Below, one piece after another: positions 16,351 through 26,643 of a stretch of 56,351 nt of DNA. The notes under the pieces are model-generated. The model made no database searches. It was not told the DNA's origin and saw only the letters and a program-made list of their open reading frames with translations. Each line of letters opens with the position of its first letter. Positions within the stretch are counted from its first letter, which is position 1. The position numbers were made by a program, and so were the translations under genes. This DNA is from Sphingobium sp. (GTDB lineage Bacteria; Pseudomonadota; Alphaproteobacteria; Sphingomonadales; Sphingomonadaceae), in NCBI GenBank assembly GCA_022652485.1, contig JALCRK010000018.1, positions 5,001 through 61,351 on the forward strand, given 5' to 3'.

Positions 16351-17871
16351 TCAGCGCGCTTCCGCCTTGCGGAACAGCGCCCGGTCCTCCGGCCCGAAGC
16401 CGAAGCGCCAGATGATGACGCAATAGGCGGCGAGGATGCCGGGCACGCCTACCACCAGCTCCACCCATTCCAGCGAATGCGGCAGCATGACGACAAGACT
16501 GCCGACGATCACCGCGACCGCCGAGGCCATGATGAGCGCGGGCCGCCATGTCGCGATGCGCTGGCGCAGCAGGCGGCGCAGCAGCTGCGACTTCACGATC
16601 GAGTTGAACGTCAGAGCGAGCGCCAGCGCCAAAGCGGGCGCAACCGCCAGCGCGATGCCGGGATAGCCGCCCTGCCGCATCAGGAACAGCAGCAGCAGCG
16701 TCAGGCCGATCTGGATGCCGATCATCATCATCGAGAGCACAAGGTTCCTGTGCCGCGCCATGTAGACGAGCGCGCTCTCGCTCACCACGGCGGGGGCCGC
16801 CGCGACCTCCGCCACCAGCAAAAAGCCCAATGCCAGCGCGCCGGGGACGAATTCCGGCCCGACCAGGCCCATCACCGCCTCGCCCGGTATGCCCAGTGCC
16901 AGCGAAATCCCCGCCTGCGCCGCCAGAATCCAGAAGCCGACCTGGCTCACCTGCCGCGCGATCGCGGCATGATTATGCTCGGCGAGATTGCGGGTGATGA
17001 CCGGGCCGAGGATCGGCTCGAAACTCGATTTCAGCTTTTGCGGCAGCGAGGCCACCTGCTGCGCGACATAATAGATGCCGACGATCTTCGGGCTGACGAA
17101 CAGGCCGAGCAGCGCGAGATCGAGCCGACGCGAACCCCATTCCACCGCATCGGCGGCGGCAAGCGGCGCGTTGATCTTCGCCATGCGCCACAGCCTGCCG
17201 GGATGCGGCCGCCAGCCGCGCTCCCAGCCGAAGTGCCGCGCCGCCGCCCACAGCGCCACCACCATCGCCGCGATCATCGCCAGCACATAGGAAAGGATGA
17301 GGCCGTCGCGCAGCGAGTAATAGGAGAACGCCCAGGCGGCGATGCTGATCGTCCACGGCTCGACGAGCGCGCGGGCGCGCACCGTCGCGGCGATATCGAA
17401 TCGCCACGCGCAGGCCGAAAGCGCGACATCGGTGGTGGCGATGGCGATGATGATGAGCGGCAGCAGCCGGTCCAGGCCGTTCAACCCGCTGTTCGGGAAC
17501 ATCACATGCGGGAACAGCATCAGCGCGGCGGCCGCGAATAGCGAAAACAACAGCGTGAGGACCATCGCGTCCGCCAGCACATGCGCCTCGTGCCGCTTGG
17601 TCTGCGCCAGCGCCCCCGCGAGGCCGCGCTTCAGCCCCACGGTCGCGATCTGCGCCGCGAACTCGACAATGATGACGGCATAGGCAAAGCGGCCCAGCAC
17701 ATCCGCGCCATAGATACGTCCGGCGATGAACAGGAACGGGATGCGCGCGGCGAGGCGCAGCAGGAAGCCCGCGACATTCGTGCGCCCACCCTTGGCCAGC
17801 GCGGCGATGTCGCCCTCTTCCGGGGCCAGCTTGCCGCCTTGCGGACGGGCTGGCGGCTGGTTCATCGCCAA
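16351..17871 (-). CDS. Oligosaccharide flippase family protein
   Basis: A 506-residue integral membrane protein with about 12-14 hydrophobic helices and basic connecting loops, typical of the Wzx/PST branch of the MOP flippase superfamily. These proteins move undecaprenyl-linked or lipid-linked saccharides across the inner membrane. TTG 17871 is the likely start, with AAAGGAG exactly seven bases upstream; ATG 17865 would leave a 13-base gap. No glycosyltransferase or polymerase gene is next to it, so its substrate cannot be deduced. It lies between the porin and gpsA and shares the minus strand with gpsA-tsaD, 58 bp downstream of gpsA. Confidence 0.85.
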   Translation of the reverse strand: MAMNQPPARPQGGKLAPEEGDIAALAKGGRTNVAGFLLRLAARIPFLFIAGRIYGADVLGRFAYAVIIVEFAAQIATVGLKRGLAGALAQTKRHEAHVLADAMVLTLLFSLFAAAALMLFPHVMFPNSGLNGLDRLLPLIIIAIATTDVALSACAWRFDIAATVRARALVEPWTISIAAWAFSYYSLRDGLILSYVLAMIAAMVVALWAAARHFGWERGWRPHPGRLWRMAKINAPLAAADAVEWGSRRLDLALLGLFVSPKIVGIYYVAQQVASLPQKLKSSFEPILGPVITRNLAEHNHAAIARQVSQVGFWILAAQAGISLALGIPGEAVMGLVGPEFVPGALALGFLLVAEVAAAPAVVSESALVYMARHRNLVLSMMMIGIQIGLTLLLLFLMRQGGYPGIALAVAPALALALALTFNSIVKSQLLRRLLRQRIATWRPALIMASAVAVIVGSLVVMLPHSLEWVELVVGVPGILAAYCVIIWRFGFGPEDRALFRKAEAR

Positions 17872-17929
17872 ACCGCTGCTCCTTTTCCCTGTTCGGGGCG
17901 ATGATAGGCGAAGAAGAGCGCCAAGTATA

Positions 17930-18904
17930 TCACCCTTCGCTGCGCAGCGGGCGGGCGAGCAGTGCGTCGATCATGGCGGCAAGGGTGACGCGCCCTTCCA
18001 GCAGCGCGCAGACGCCCTCGACGATGGGCATTTCCACGCCTTGCCCCCGCGCGACATCGCGCAGCACGGGTGCGGTGAACGCGCCTTCCGCCACGGTGCG
18101 GCGGTTGGCGAGCAGGTCGGCCGCGGCGCAGCCCTCGCCCAGCCCCTTGCCGAGCGAGAAATTGCGCGAACTGGTCGAGGAGCAGGTGAGCACCAGATCG
18201 CCAAGGCCGGACAGACCCGCGAGCGTCTCCGCCCGCGCGCCCAACGCCAGGCCGAAACGGGTCATCTCGGCAAAGCCCCGGCTGATGAGCGCGGCGCGCG
18301 CATTGAGGCCCAGCCCGGCCCCTTCCGCCACGCCGCAGGCGATGGCGAGCACATTCTTGACCGCGCCGCCCACTTCCGCGCCGATCACATCGTCCGAGAG
18401 ATAGGGGCGGAAGGTGGGCCGGGCGACCCGCGCCGCGAGCCTTTCGGCCAGCGCGGCGTCAGCGCAGGCGAGCGTCACCGCTGTCGGCAATCCTGCGGCA
18501 ACCTCATGCGCGAACGTCGGCCCGGAGATGACGGCGAGCGGGGAGCGCGGACGCACCTCTTCCACCACCTGCGAGATGAGTTTGCCGCTGCCCGCCTCGA
18601 TCCCCTTGGCGCAGAGGATGAGGGGCGCAGCAGTCTCCGGCAGGCGCTCAAGCGTCGCGCGCACATGCTGCGCGGGGGTGACGACGAGCAGCGCGTCACA
18701 CTCCACCATTCCGGCCAGATCGGCGGTGGCACGGATCGCGGAAGAGAGGGGAACATCGGGCAGATAGAGCGCGTTCACATGGGCGTTGTTGACCGAGGCG
18801 ACGACCTCTTCCTCCAGCGCCCAGAGCAGCACATCCCCGCCCTGCGCCATCACCTGCGCCAGAGCCGTGCCCCACGCGCCCGCCCCTATGACGCCGATTT
18901 TCAT
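17930..18904 (-). CDS. gpsA: Glycerol-3-phosphate dehydrogenase [NAD(P)+]
   Basis: A 324-residue cytoplasmic enzyme that reduces dihydroxyacetone phosphate to sn-glycerol 3-phosphate, the backbone precursor of phospholipids. The Rossmann motif [10 protein letters not shown] is at residues 7-16, the catalytic lysine lies in [13 protein letters not shown], and [15 protein letters not shown] is the conserved C-terminal-domain loop. Length matches the family. Its start overlaps the tsaD stop by four bases (ATGA on the minus strand), so tsaD and gpsA are translationally coupled. Confidence 0.96.
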   Translation of the reverse strand: MKIGVIGAGAWGTALAQVMAQGGDVLLWALEEEVVASVNNAHVNALYLPDVPLSSAIRATADLAGMVECDALLVVTPAQHVRATLERLPETAAPLILCAKGIEAGSGKLISQVVEEVRPRSPLAVISGPTFAHEVAAGLPTAVTLACADAALAERLAARVARPTFRPYLSDDVIGAEVGGAVKNVLAIACGVAEGAGLGLNARAALISRGFAEMTRFGLALGARAETLAGLSGLGDLVLTCSSTSSRNFSLGKGLGEGCAAADLLANRRTVAEGAFTAPVLRDVARGQGVEMPIVEGVCALLEGRVTLAAMIDALLARPLRSEG

Positions 18905-19935
18905 GCCTTTACCCCCGCGCCGCGCACCTTTTCACCCTCGGGATCGAGGGGCCAGCGCGGTCTTGCCGGCACATCCATGCCATCAACCAGCCCCAGCGCA
19001 AAGCGTTCCGCACCGGCCCAGCCGATCATTGCCGCGTTATCCGTGCAGAGCCAGAGCGGCGGAGCGATGAAGGGGATGCCATTGTTCTCGGCAAGCGCCT
19101 GCAACGCCGCGCGCACCGCGCCATTGGCCGCGACACCGCCCGCAACGACCAGCGCGGTAACGCCCTCGCTGCTTTCTAGCGCGCGCGCGGTGCGATCGAC
19201 CAGACAATCGACCACCGCGGCGCTGAAGCTCGCGGCAATGTCTTCCACGCTATAGTGCCCGGATTGCTGCGCGCGCATCACGGCGCTTTTCAGACCCGCG
19301 AACGAGAAATGCGGCTCCGCGCTGCCTTTCAGCGGACGCGGGAGCGGCACGGCCTTTGGATCGCCGCGCAATGCCGCCTGTTCCACCGCCGGGCCGCCGG
19401 GAAAGCCGAGGCCCAGCAGCTTCGCTGTCTTGTCGAATGCTTCGCCCGCCGCATCATCGATCGTGGTGGCGAGGCGCCTATATCGCCCGACGCCCTCGAC
19501 GCGCAGCAGCTGGCAATGCCCGCCGGAAACCAGCAGCAGCAGATAGGGAAAGGCGAGTTCCGGCGCGGTGAGGCGCGGCGACAGCGCATGGCCTTCCAGA
19601 TGATTGACTGCGATCAACGGCTTGCGCACCGCGTGGGCGAGCGCCTTGCCCGTAACCAGCCCGACCATCACCCCGCCGATGAGGCCCGGCCCGGCGGTGG
19701 CGGCAATGGCATCGACCTGGCCCAGCGAAAGGCCCGCATCCCGAAATACCGCCTCGATCAGCGGCGTCAGCGCCTCGGCATGGGCGCGGGCCGCGATCTC
19801 GGGCACCACGCCGCCATAAGGCCGGTGCTCCGCCTCCTGCCCCGCGACCCGGTGCGCGAGCACGCACCGGTCATCGCTCACCAAAGCGGCGGCGGTTTCA
19901 TCGCAACTGGATTCAAGGCCGAGGATGATCGTCAT
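18901..19935 (-). CDS. tsaD: tRNA N6-adenosine threonylcarbamoyltransferase TsaD
   Basis: A 344-residue Kae1/TsaD-family protein, which with TsaB and TsaE transfers the threonylcarbamoyl group to A37 of ANN-decoding tRNAs. The ASKHA-type N-terminus ([16 protein letters not shown]) and the metal-binding motif NHLEGH are present, together with SGGHCQLL and GVAANGAVR near the nucleotide site. Length is normal. It is first of the tsaD-gpsA pair and divergent from hemC with a 44-bp gap that must hold both promoters. Confidence 0.96.
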   Translation of the reverse strand: MTIILGLESSCDETAAALVSDDRCVLAHRVAGQEAEHRPYGGVVPEIAARAHAEALTPLIEAVFRDAGLSLGQVDAIAATAGPGLIGGVMVGLVTGKALAHAVRKPLIAVNHLEGHALSPRLTAPELAFPYLLLLVSGGHCQLLRVEGVGRYRRLATTIDDAAGEAFDKTAKLLGLGFPGGPAVEQAALRGDPKAVPLPRPLKGSAEPHFSFAGLKSAVMRAQQSGHYSVEDIAASFSAAVVDCLVDRTARALESSEGVTALVVAGGVAANGAVRAALQALAENNGIPFIAPPLWLCTDNAAMIGWAGAERFALGLVDGMDVPARPRWPLDPEGEKVRGAGVKA

Positions 19936-19979
19936 TTCCAGCTTTTCTCTAGTGGCCGCGCGGATTAGAGCAAGCGCCT

Positions 19980-20918
19980 ATGACAACTCCGCTCCCTTTA
20001 GGCCGCCCGCTGCGCCTCGGCACCCGCGCCTCCCCGCTCGCGATGGCGCAGGTGCATATGGCGGCGGCAGCGCTCAGGGCCGCGCATGGCTGGGGCGTGG
20101 GCGATATCGAGATCGTGCCGGTGACGGCGAGCGGCGACAAGGTGCTGGACCGTCCTTTGGCGGAAATCGGCGGCAAGGCGCTGTGGACCAAGGAGCTGGA
20201 CCAGTGGCTGCGCGACGGGCATATCGACGCCGCCGTCCACTCGATGAAGGATGTCGAGACTCTGCGCCCGGAGGCGCTGAAGATTGCAGCGATGCTGCCC
20301 CGTGCGGATGTGCGCGATACTCTGGTGGGGGCCGGGTCCATCGCCGCGATCCCGGCGGGCGGGCGGCTCGGCACCAGCTCCCCGCGCCGCGCCGCGCAGG
20401 TGAAGCGGCTGCGGCCCGATGTCGAGATCGTGCTGTTTCGTGGCAATGTCGCGACGCGGCTCGGGCGGCTGGAACGCGGCGAGGCGGACGCCACCCTGCT
20501 CGCGACGGCGGGCTTGGCAAGGCTCGATATGGCGCATGTTGGCACGCCGGTGGAGGTGGCGGAGATGCTCCCCGCACCGGCGCAGGGGGCCATCGGGATC
20601 GAGGTGTTGCGGAACAACGCGGCGGTGTGCGCGCTGGTCGGGGCGATCAATGACTCTGCCACTTCCGCCTGCGTGCTGGCCGAGCGCGCGCTGCTGAGGG
20701 GGTTGGGCGGCACCTGTCATTCGCCCATCGCCGCGCTGGGGCAAGTGGAGGGGAATGCGCTGCGGCTGCGCGCCGAGATCATCGCGCCCGACGGCACGGA
20801 GACGATAGCGGAAGAGCGATTGCTCGCGCCGGACCGCGCCGAGGCGGAGGCGGAAGCGCTGGGGCGTGCAATGCTGGAGCGCGCCAGCGCGGATCTGCGC
20901 GCGCTTTTCACGCCATGA
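19980..20918 (+). CDS. hemC: Porphobilinogen deaminase (hydroxymethylbilane synthase)
   Basis: A 312-residue enzyme that polymerises four porphobilinogens to hydroxymethylbilane for haem and other tetrapyrroles. The N-terminal LGTRASPLAMAQ, the SSPRRAAQ arginine pair and the cofactor-attachment cysteine (Cys246 in GGTCHSP) are all visible. The family usually has this length. Its last four bases overlap hemD, so both are translated in a coupled way. It is transcribed away from tsaD across a very short shared promoter region. Confidence 0.96.
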   Translation: MTTPLPLGRPLRLGTRASPLAMAQVHMAAAALRAAHGWGVGDIEIVPVTASGDKVLDRPLAEIGGKALWTKELDQWLRDGHIDAAVHSMKDVETLRPEALKIAAMLPRADVRDTLVGAGSIAAIPAGGRLGTSSPRRAAQVKRLRPDVEIVLFRGNVATRLGRLERGEADATLLATAGLARLDMAHVGTPVEVAEMLPAPAQGAIGIEVLRNNAAVCALVGAINDSATSACVLAERALLRGLGGTCHSPIAALGQVEGNALRLRAEIIAPDGTETIAEERLLAPDRAEAEAEALGRAMLERASADLRALFTP

Positions 20919-21601
20919 GCCGCATCATCATCCTGCGACCGCAGCCGGGCGCGGATGCGACAGCCGAACGGGCGCGGGCGCTGGGGCTGGAGGCGGAGGT
21001 TCTGCCGTTGTTCATCGTCGCGCCGCTGGCATGGACACCGCCCGATCCCGCCCGCTTTGACGCGCTGGTGATTACCAGCGCCAACGCTGCACGCCATGCC
21101 GGGGCCGACCTTAAGCGCTATGCCGCGCTGCCGCTGTTCGTCGTCGGCGCGGCGAGTGCCCACGCCTGCCGCGAGCAGGGGCTGGAGCCGGTGATGGTGG
21201 GAGAGAGCAACGCCGCCGCGCTTGTCGCGCGGATCGCGCAGGCCGGGCACGCTCGCGTGCTGCATCTGTGCGGCGCGGATGTGACGGAAGCGGCGAGTGG
21301 CGCGCTCGATATTGTGCGCGTGCCGGTCTATCGGTCCGTCGAGGGGGAGGGATGTGACCTGAGCGGGCACCTTCACCCCGGCGACATCCTGCTGGTCCAT
21401 TCCCCCCGCGCCGGGGCGCGGCTGGCGATGCTGGTCGGTCCCGAAGCCCGCCCCGCCTTTTCGCTTGTCGCCATTTCGTCGCAGGCGCTGGCCTCAGCCG
21501 GATCCGCGTGGGCAAGCGCGCAGGCCGCGCCGCAGCCGACCGATGCCGCGATGCTGGCCTTGGCCCGCGAACTGTGCCACAAACCCCGCGACCATGCGTG
21601 A
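20915..21601 (+). CDS. hemD: Uroporphyrinogen-III synthase
   Basis: A 228-residue protein in the expected HemD position, overlapping hemC by four bases. HemD closes hydroxymethylbilane with D-ring inversion to uroporphyrinogen III. Sequence conservation in this family is weak, but LRPQPGADATAERARALG at the N-terminus, DALVITSANAARHAG and the late LVAISSQALASAG segment follow the two-domain pattern. Identification rests on these together with gene order. Confidence 0.9.
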   Translation: MSRIIILRPQPGADATAERARALGLEAEVLPLFIVAPLAWTPPDPARFDALVITSANAARHAGADLKRYAALPLFVVGAASAHACREQGLEPVMVGESNAAALVARIAQAGHARVLHLCGADVTEAASGALDIVRVPVYRSVEGEGCDLSGHLHPGDILLVHSPRAGARLAMLVGPEARPAFSLVAISSQALASAGSAWASAQAAPQPTDAAMLALARELCHKPRDHA

Positions 21602-21624
21602 CACGCCGCCCGGAGTGAACAGAG

Positions 21625-22494
21625 ATGGATAGCGAAATCCCCGCCCCGCCGCCGCGCGCGCCCTTGCCGCCGTCTTACCCGCAACCGCGCAGATCGCGCA
21701 CGGTCTTGCTGCTCTTGTTCGCGTTGACCTTTATCGGCGGCATAGCCGTTGCCATCTGGGCGGCGCCCAAAGTTCGGATCTGGTTCGGTCCCGCCGAATG
21801 GACAACACCCGAACAGCTGAACACTGCGGACAATGCCTCTGCGCCTCTCCCCGCCAGCCCGCAGAGCGTCTCCCAGCTTGAGGCGCGCCTTGCGGCGGTG
21901 TCCTCCCGGCTCGACGGTATCACCCGCGAGGCCGACGAGGCGGGCGGCAATGCGGGCCGCGCCGAGGCGCTGCTGATCGCCTTCGCCGCACGCCGCGCGC
22001 TCGATCGAGGCGCACCTCTCGGTTATCTGGAGGGGGAACTGCGCCTGCGCTTTGCAGACGCCCAGCCGCGCGCGGTCGCCACCATCATCAACGCCGCAGC
22101 GGCGCCGGTCACCATCCCCGATCTGCAATCGAGGCTGGAAGAGCTCGCGCCCGCACTGGTCGGCGGGGAGAACAAGACCGACCTCTGGACCGCCGCCAAG
22201 CGCGAGCTTTCCTCGCTCATCATCGTCCGCAAGGCAGGCGCACCGTCCGCCGAACCGCAACGCGTGGTGGAGCGCGCAGGCGCGCTGCTGGCCTCCGGCA
22301 GGGTCGATGCCGCGATCGAGGCGGTCGAGCGGCTGCGTAACCACGAGAAGGCCGACAGCTGGCTGCAAATGGCGCGGCAATATAATGAAGCGCGGCGCGC
22401 GCTCGACGTGATTGAGGCGGCGGCTATCCTGGAACCGCGCGCCATTGCGACCCAGGTGGAACCAGCGGGCAACGCAAGCGCGCCCGCCGAATAA
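21625..22494 (+). CDS. Mitofilin-like membrane protein of the hemCD operon
   Basis: A 289-residue protein with a proline-rich cytoplasmic N-terminus, one membrane helix (about residues 27-47) and a mostly helical periplasmic part with a heptad-rich stretch after residue 75. In alphaproteobacteria the gene directly after hemC-hemD often encodes such a mitofilin/HemX-like protein; it starts 23 bp after hemD here. The function is not established; a structural role at the inner membrane is inferred from the mitofilin relation. No catalytic motif is seen. Confidence 0.75.
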   Translation: MDSEIPAPPPRAPLPPSYPQPRRSRTVLLLLFALTFIGGIAVAIWAAPKVRIWFGPAEWTTPEQLNTADNASAPLPASPQSVSQLEARLAAVSSRLDGITREADEAGGNAGRAEALLIAFAARRALDRGAPLGYLEGELRLRFADAQPRAVATIINAAAAPVTIPDLQSRLEELAPALVGGENKTDLWTAAKRELSSLIIVRKAGAPSAEPQRVVERAGALLASGRVDAAIEAVERLRNHEKADSWLQMARQYNEARRALDVIEAAAILEPRAIATQVEPAGNASAPAE

Positions 22495-22500
22495 GCGGCT

Positions 22501-24567
22501 TTACTCAGGCATCTGCCAGAGGATGAAGGCAAACTCCTCGGCGGTTTCGCGCAAAGACTCGAACCGTCCGGACTTGCCGCCGTGGCCCGCGCCCATATTG
22601 GTCTTCAACAGCAATATGTTGCTGTCGGTTTTCGTAGCGCGCAGCTTCGCCACCCATTTGGCCGGCTCCCAATAGGTAACGCGCGGGTCGTTGAGGCCAG
22701 CCGTTACGAGCAGCGGCGGATAGGCGTGCGCTCCGACATTCTGATAGGGGCAATAGGAAGCGATCAGGTCGAACGCCTGCGCGTCCTCGATCGGATTGCC
22801 CCATTCGGGCCATTCGCCCGGCGTCAGGGGAAGCGAGGCGTCCAGCATGGTGTTCAGCACATCGACGAACGGCACATGGGCGACGCACGCGCCCCAGAGA
22901 TCGGGATCGGAATTGACCACCGCGCCCATCAGCTCGCCACCCGCCGAGCCGCCGGAGATGCTGATGCGCCCCTTGCTGGTGAAGCCACGCTCGATCAGCC
23001 CCTGCGCCACATCGACGAAATCGGTGAAGGTGTTGGTGCGCTTGTCGAGCTTGCCATCCAGATACCATTGCTGCCCAAGATCGTCACCGCCGCGGATATG
23101 CGCGATGGCATAGGCGAAGCCCCGGTCCAGCAGCGAGAGCCGCGCTGTCGAAAAGCCCGGCTCCATCGCCAGCCCATAGGCGCCATAGCCATAAAGGTGC
23201 AGGCGGCCGGAGCCATCCAATGGGAAGTCCTTCGGATACACGATCGAAACCGGAACCGGCGTGCCGTCCCGCGCGGGGATCATGAGCCGCTGGGTCTCGT
23301 AGCGCGCCGCGTCGTAACCGGACGGGATTTCCTGCACCTTCAGCAGCTCCCACTCGCCGCTCTCCAGATGCACATCGTAGATCGTGTCGGGCGTGACCAT
23401 CGATTCATAGCCGATGCGGATCTTGGTCACGTCATATTCGGGGTTGTCGTCCAGTGAGGCGGTGTAGCTCGCCTCCGGGAAGCTGAGGCGCTTTGGCGTG
23501 TGCGTCGCGTAATCGCGCAACTCGATCTGGTCGAGGCCATCCAGCCGCCCCTCGGTGACATAGAAGGTCTTGAACAGCGTGAAATCGGTCAGGTAGAAAT
23601 GATCGTCCGGCGCGATCACCTCTTCCCAACGGTCCGGGCTACCCAGCGCCGCCTTGACCAGCCGGAAATTGGGATGCGCGTCGTTGGTGCGGATATAGAG
23701 CGTGCCCTCATGCTCATCGACATCATATTCGCGCCCCTCCTGACGTGCCGAGACGAGGCGCGGGGCAGCAAAGGGGTTTTCCGCCGGGATCAGCCACGCC
23801 TCGCTCGTCACATGATCGCCGGTGCCGATGACGATCCATTTTTCCGAGGATGTGAGACCGATGGAGACGCGGAAACCCTCGTCGTCCTCATGGAAAATCT
23901 CGCGGTCCTGCTCGATGGGCTGGCCGATCACATGGACGCGCGCATTGTCCGTGCGCCAATTCTCGTTGGCGAGGCTATAGAGCAGCGCCTTGCTGTCGCT
24001 CGTCCAAACCAGCGCCGACAAGGTGCCGGGGATGACATCGGGCAGCATCGCGCCGGTTTCGAGATCGCGGATGCGGGCCTCGAACCGCTCGCCGCCATCG
24101 GTATCGACCGCGAAGGCGAGAAAACGCCCGCACGGGCTAACCGACGCCGCACCGAGGCGGAAATATTCATGCCCCTCGGCGAGCGCGGGCTCATCGAGAA
24201 TGAGCTGGTCCGCACCTTCCCCGCTGGCGGGCTTGCGATACCATTTGCGATATTGCGCACCGACCTCGAACGCGCGCCAGTAGATCCAGTCGCCGTCCTT
24301 CTGCGGCACGGAGCGGTCATCCTCCTTGATCCGCCCCTTCATCTCCGCGAACAGGGTATCGATCAGCCCCTTGTGCGGCGCCATTTCCTGCTCGAACCAT
24401 TCGTTCTCGGCTTCGAGATAGGCGAGAATGTCCGGGTCTTTCACATCCGGGTAGCCGGGATCGCGCAACCAGAAAAACGGGTCTTCGATCGCCTTGCCGT
24501 GGTGGCGGATTTGGTGGGCGCGACATTCGGCAATCGGCGGGGCGAGGAGGGGTGCGGGTTCGGTCAT
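22501..24567 (-). CDS. ptrB: Oligopeptidase B (S9A serine peptidase)
   Basis: A 688-residue prolyl-oligopeptidase-family enzyme with an N-terminal seven-bladed propeller (about 70-410) and a C-terminal alpha/beta-hydrolase domain. The nucleophile is Ser541 in GGSAGG, with the triad aspartate in GLNDPRV and the histidine in MGAGHGGKSGRF. This family cleaves short peptides after Arg or Lys. No signal peptide is visible, so it is probably cytoplasmic. ATG 24567 begins the alignable region. It converges on the hemCD operon, six bases from the mitofilin-like stop. Confidence 0.93.
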   Translation of the reverse strand: MTEPAPLLAPPIAECRAHQIRHHGKAIEDPFFWLRDPGYPDVKDPDILAYLEAENEWFEQEMAPHKGLIDTLFAEMKGRIKEDDRSVPQKDGDWIYWRAFEVGAQYRKWYRKPASGEGADQLILDEPALAEGHEYFRLGAASVSPCGRFLAFAVDTDGGERFEARIRDLETGAMLPDVIPGTLSALVWTSDSKALLYSLANENWRTDNARVHVIGQPIEQDREIFHEDDEGFRVSIGLTSSEKWIVIGTGDHVTSEAWLIPAENPFAAPRLVSARQEGREYDVDEHEGTLYIRTNDAHPNFRLVKAALGSPDRWEEVIAPDDHFYLTDFTLFKTFYVTEGRLDGLDQIELRDYATHTPKRLSFPEASYTASLDDNPEYDVTKIRIGYESMVTPDTIYDVHLESGEWELLKVQEIPSGYDAARYETQRLMIPARDGTPVPVSIVYPKDFPLDGSGRLHLYGYGAYGLAMEPGFSTARLSLLDRGFAYAIAHIRGGDDLGQQWYLDGKLDKRTNTFTDFVDVAQGLIERGFTSKGRISISGGSAGGELMGAVVNSDPDLWGACVAHVPFVDVLNTMLDASLPLTPGEWPEWGNPIEDAQAFDLIASYCPYQNVGAHAYPPLLVTAGLNDPRVTYWEPAKWVAKLRATKTDSNILLLKTNMGAGHGGKSGRFESLRETAEEFAFILWQMPE

Positions 24568-24624
24568 TCGAGAGAAGATCCTAGATCAAAGCTCACCAGA
24601 TCAAAAGATCCGGGCAAAAAGCAT

Positions 24625-24699
24625 GTGTTCCAGCGTAGGCAGGAACCCAGATTCCGCAAACATATCCTGTACTCTGGGCTCCTGCCTGCGCAGGAGCAC
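24625..24699. repeat. Palindromic repeat pair, CTCCTGCG-type
   Basis: Left unit TGTTCCAGCGTAGGCAGGAA (one arm partly decayed) and right unit GCTCCTGCCTGCGCAGGAGC with CCCAG/CTGGG inner edges, the same family as 12388-12453. It occupies the shared upstream region of ptrB and the aminopeptidase gene. Confidence 0.8.
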
Positions 24700-24769
24700 G
24701 TGAGCAGTAGCAGAAGCGGATTTGCCCCCCTATGTTGGCTCAACCTGCATCATGTCAAGGAAGTGATTT

Positions 24770-26557
24770 GTGACTATGGGAGCCGCCGACCGCCTTTCCG
24801 CCCTGCGCGCCGAACTCGCCGCCCGGAAGCTCGACGGCTTCGTCATCCCGCTGACCGACGAGCACATGAGCGAATATGTCGGCGGCTATGCCCAGCGCCT
24901 CGCCTGGCTGACCGGCTTCGGCGGATCGGCGGGCAGTGCGGTGGTGCTCGCCAAAACGGCGGCGATCTTCACCGACGGGCGCTACACGCTGCAGGTGCGC
25001 GATCAGGTGGATGGCGCGCTCTACGCCTATTGCGACCTCCCCGCGACCCAGCCCGCAGACTGGCTCGCTGCGGAAGCGCAAGCAGGCGCGCGTATCGGCT
25101 ATGATCCGTGGCTGCACACCCGCGACTGGGTGGCGAAAGCAAGGGCGGCGCTGGAGGCGAAGGGCGCGAAGCTGGTCGCGGTAGATTCCAACCCCATCGA
25201 CGCGATCTGGGCCGACCGCCCTGCCCCCAGCCTCGCGCCCGCCGTCCCGCATGGCCTCGAATATGCGGGGAAAAGCCATGAGGACAAACTCACCGACATC
25301 GCCGAGTGGCTGAAAGCCCGTGGGGCGGATGCGGCGGTGCTCTCCGCGCTGGACAGCATCGCCTGGGCATTGAACATCCGGGGCGCTGACGTGGCACGCA
25401 CCCCGGTCGCTTTGAGCTATGCGGTGGCGAAGGCGGACGGCACGCTCGACCTGTTCATCGCCCCCGAGAAGGTCACGGACGCCTTGCGCGCGCATCTGGG
25501 CAACCGGGTGGCGCTGCGCGACCGGGCCGATTTCGCGGCGGCGCTCGGCGCGGACTATGCGGGAAAAAGGATAGCGGTCGATCCAGAACGCGCGGTGGCG
25601 GCGATCTTCTCAGGCTTGGAGAATGGCGGCGCGAAGGTGGAGGCGGTGCGTGATCCGGTCGTGCTGGCGAAAGCGATCAAGAATTCAACCGAGATCGCCG
25701 GCCATGACGCGGCGCAGCTGCGCGACAACGCTGCGCTGGTGCGGTTCCTGCACTGGATCAATCTCGAAGGACCGAAGGGAAGCCAGACGGAACTCTCGGC
25801 CGCCGCGAAGCTGCTCTCCTTCCGCGAGGCGACGGGATGCCTGCGGGATTTGAGCTTCGATACGATCAGCGGCGCAGGACCGAATGGCGCCATCGTCCAT
25901 TATCGCGCCGAGGAGAAGACCAACCGCATTATCGCGCCCGATATGCTCTACCTGCTCGATTCGGGCGGGCAATATGCCGACGGTACGACCGACATCACCC
26001 GCACCATCGCCATTGGTACGCCCAGCGCGGAGATGCGCGAGCGCTTCACCCTGGTGCTGAAGGGCCACATCGCCATTGCCCGCGCGATCTTTCCGCAGGG
26101 CACGCGCGGCAGCCAGCTCGACGTGCTGGCGCGCCGCGCATTGTGGGAGCACGGCCTCGATTATGCCCACGGCACCGGGCATGGGGTGGGGAGCTTCCTC
26201 TCGGTGCATGAGGGGCCGCAGCGCATCGCGACTTTCGGCGGCGGCGACGAGCCGTTGCGCGCGGGCATGTTTCTTTCGAACGAGCCGGGTTACTACAAGA
26301 CCGGGGAATATGGCATCCGCATCGAGAACCTCGTGCTGGTGGAAGAGCGCGCGGTGGAAGGCGCGGAGAAGCCCATATTGGGCTTTCGCACGCTCTCCTA
26401 CGTGCCGATCGACCGCGCGCTGGTGGCTACGGACATGCTCGATGCAAACGAGCGGGACTGGCTCAACGCCTATCATGCGGACGTGCTGCGCCGCGTCGCG
26501 CCACTGGTGGAAGGCGATGTCCGTGCCTGGCTTGAGGCAGCTTGCGCGCCTCTCTGA
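24770..26557 (+). CDS. Aminopeptidase P family protein (M24B)
   Basis: A 595-residue metallopeptidase of the long three-domain Xaa-Pro aminopeptidase type: two creatinase-like N-terminal domains (about 1-310) and the pita-bread catalytic domain. Metal ligands are Asp397 and Asp408 in LLDSGGQYADGTTDITRT, the histidine of HGTGHGVG, and glutamates in NEPGYY and ENLVLVEE. It removes an N-terminal residue preceding proline. GTG 24770 is the probable start, with AAGGA eight bases upstream; ATG 24776 is an alternative. No signal peptide is seen. Confidence 0.93.
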   Translation: MTMGAADRLSALRAELAARKLDGFVIPLTDEHMSEYVGGYAQRLAWLTGFGGSAGSAVVLAKTAAIFTDGRYTLQVRDQVDGALYAYCDLPATQPADWLAAEAQAGARIGYDPWLHTRDWVAKARAALEAKGAKLVAVDSNPIDAIWADRPAPSLAPAVPHGLEYAGKSHEDKLTDIAEWLKARGADAAVLSALDSIAWALNIRGADVARTPVALSYAVAKADGTLDLFIAPEKVTDALRAHLGNRVALRDRADFAAALGADYAGKRIAVDPERAVAAIFSGLENGGAKVEAVRDPVVLAKAIKNSTEIAGHDAAQLRDNAALVRFLHWINLEGPKGSQTELSAAAKLLSFREATGCLRDLSFDTISGAGPNGAIVHYRAEEKTNRIIAPDMLYLLDSGGQYADGTTDITRTIAIGTPSAEMRERFTLVLKGHIAIARAIFPQGTRGSQLDVLARRALWEHGLDYAHGTGHGVGSFLSVHEGPQRIATFGGGDEPLRAGMFLSNEPGYYKTGEYGIRIENLVLVEERAVEGAEKPILGFRTLSYVPIDRALVATDMLDANERDWLNAYHADVLRRVAPLVEGDVRAWLEAACAPL

Positions 26558-26643
26558 CCCCGGCTGGTTCCGTCTCCAAGAAACTTCTCCCGCTCTCATC
26601 CGTTTAAGCCGCGCGGATGGGAGAGAACACAAGGAGACATGCC

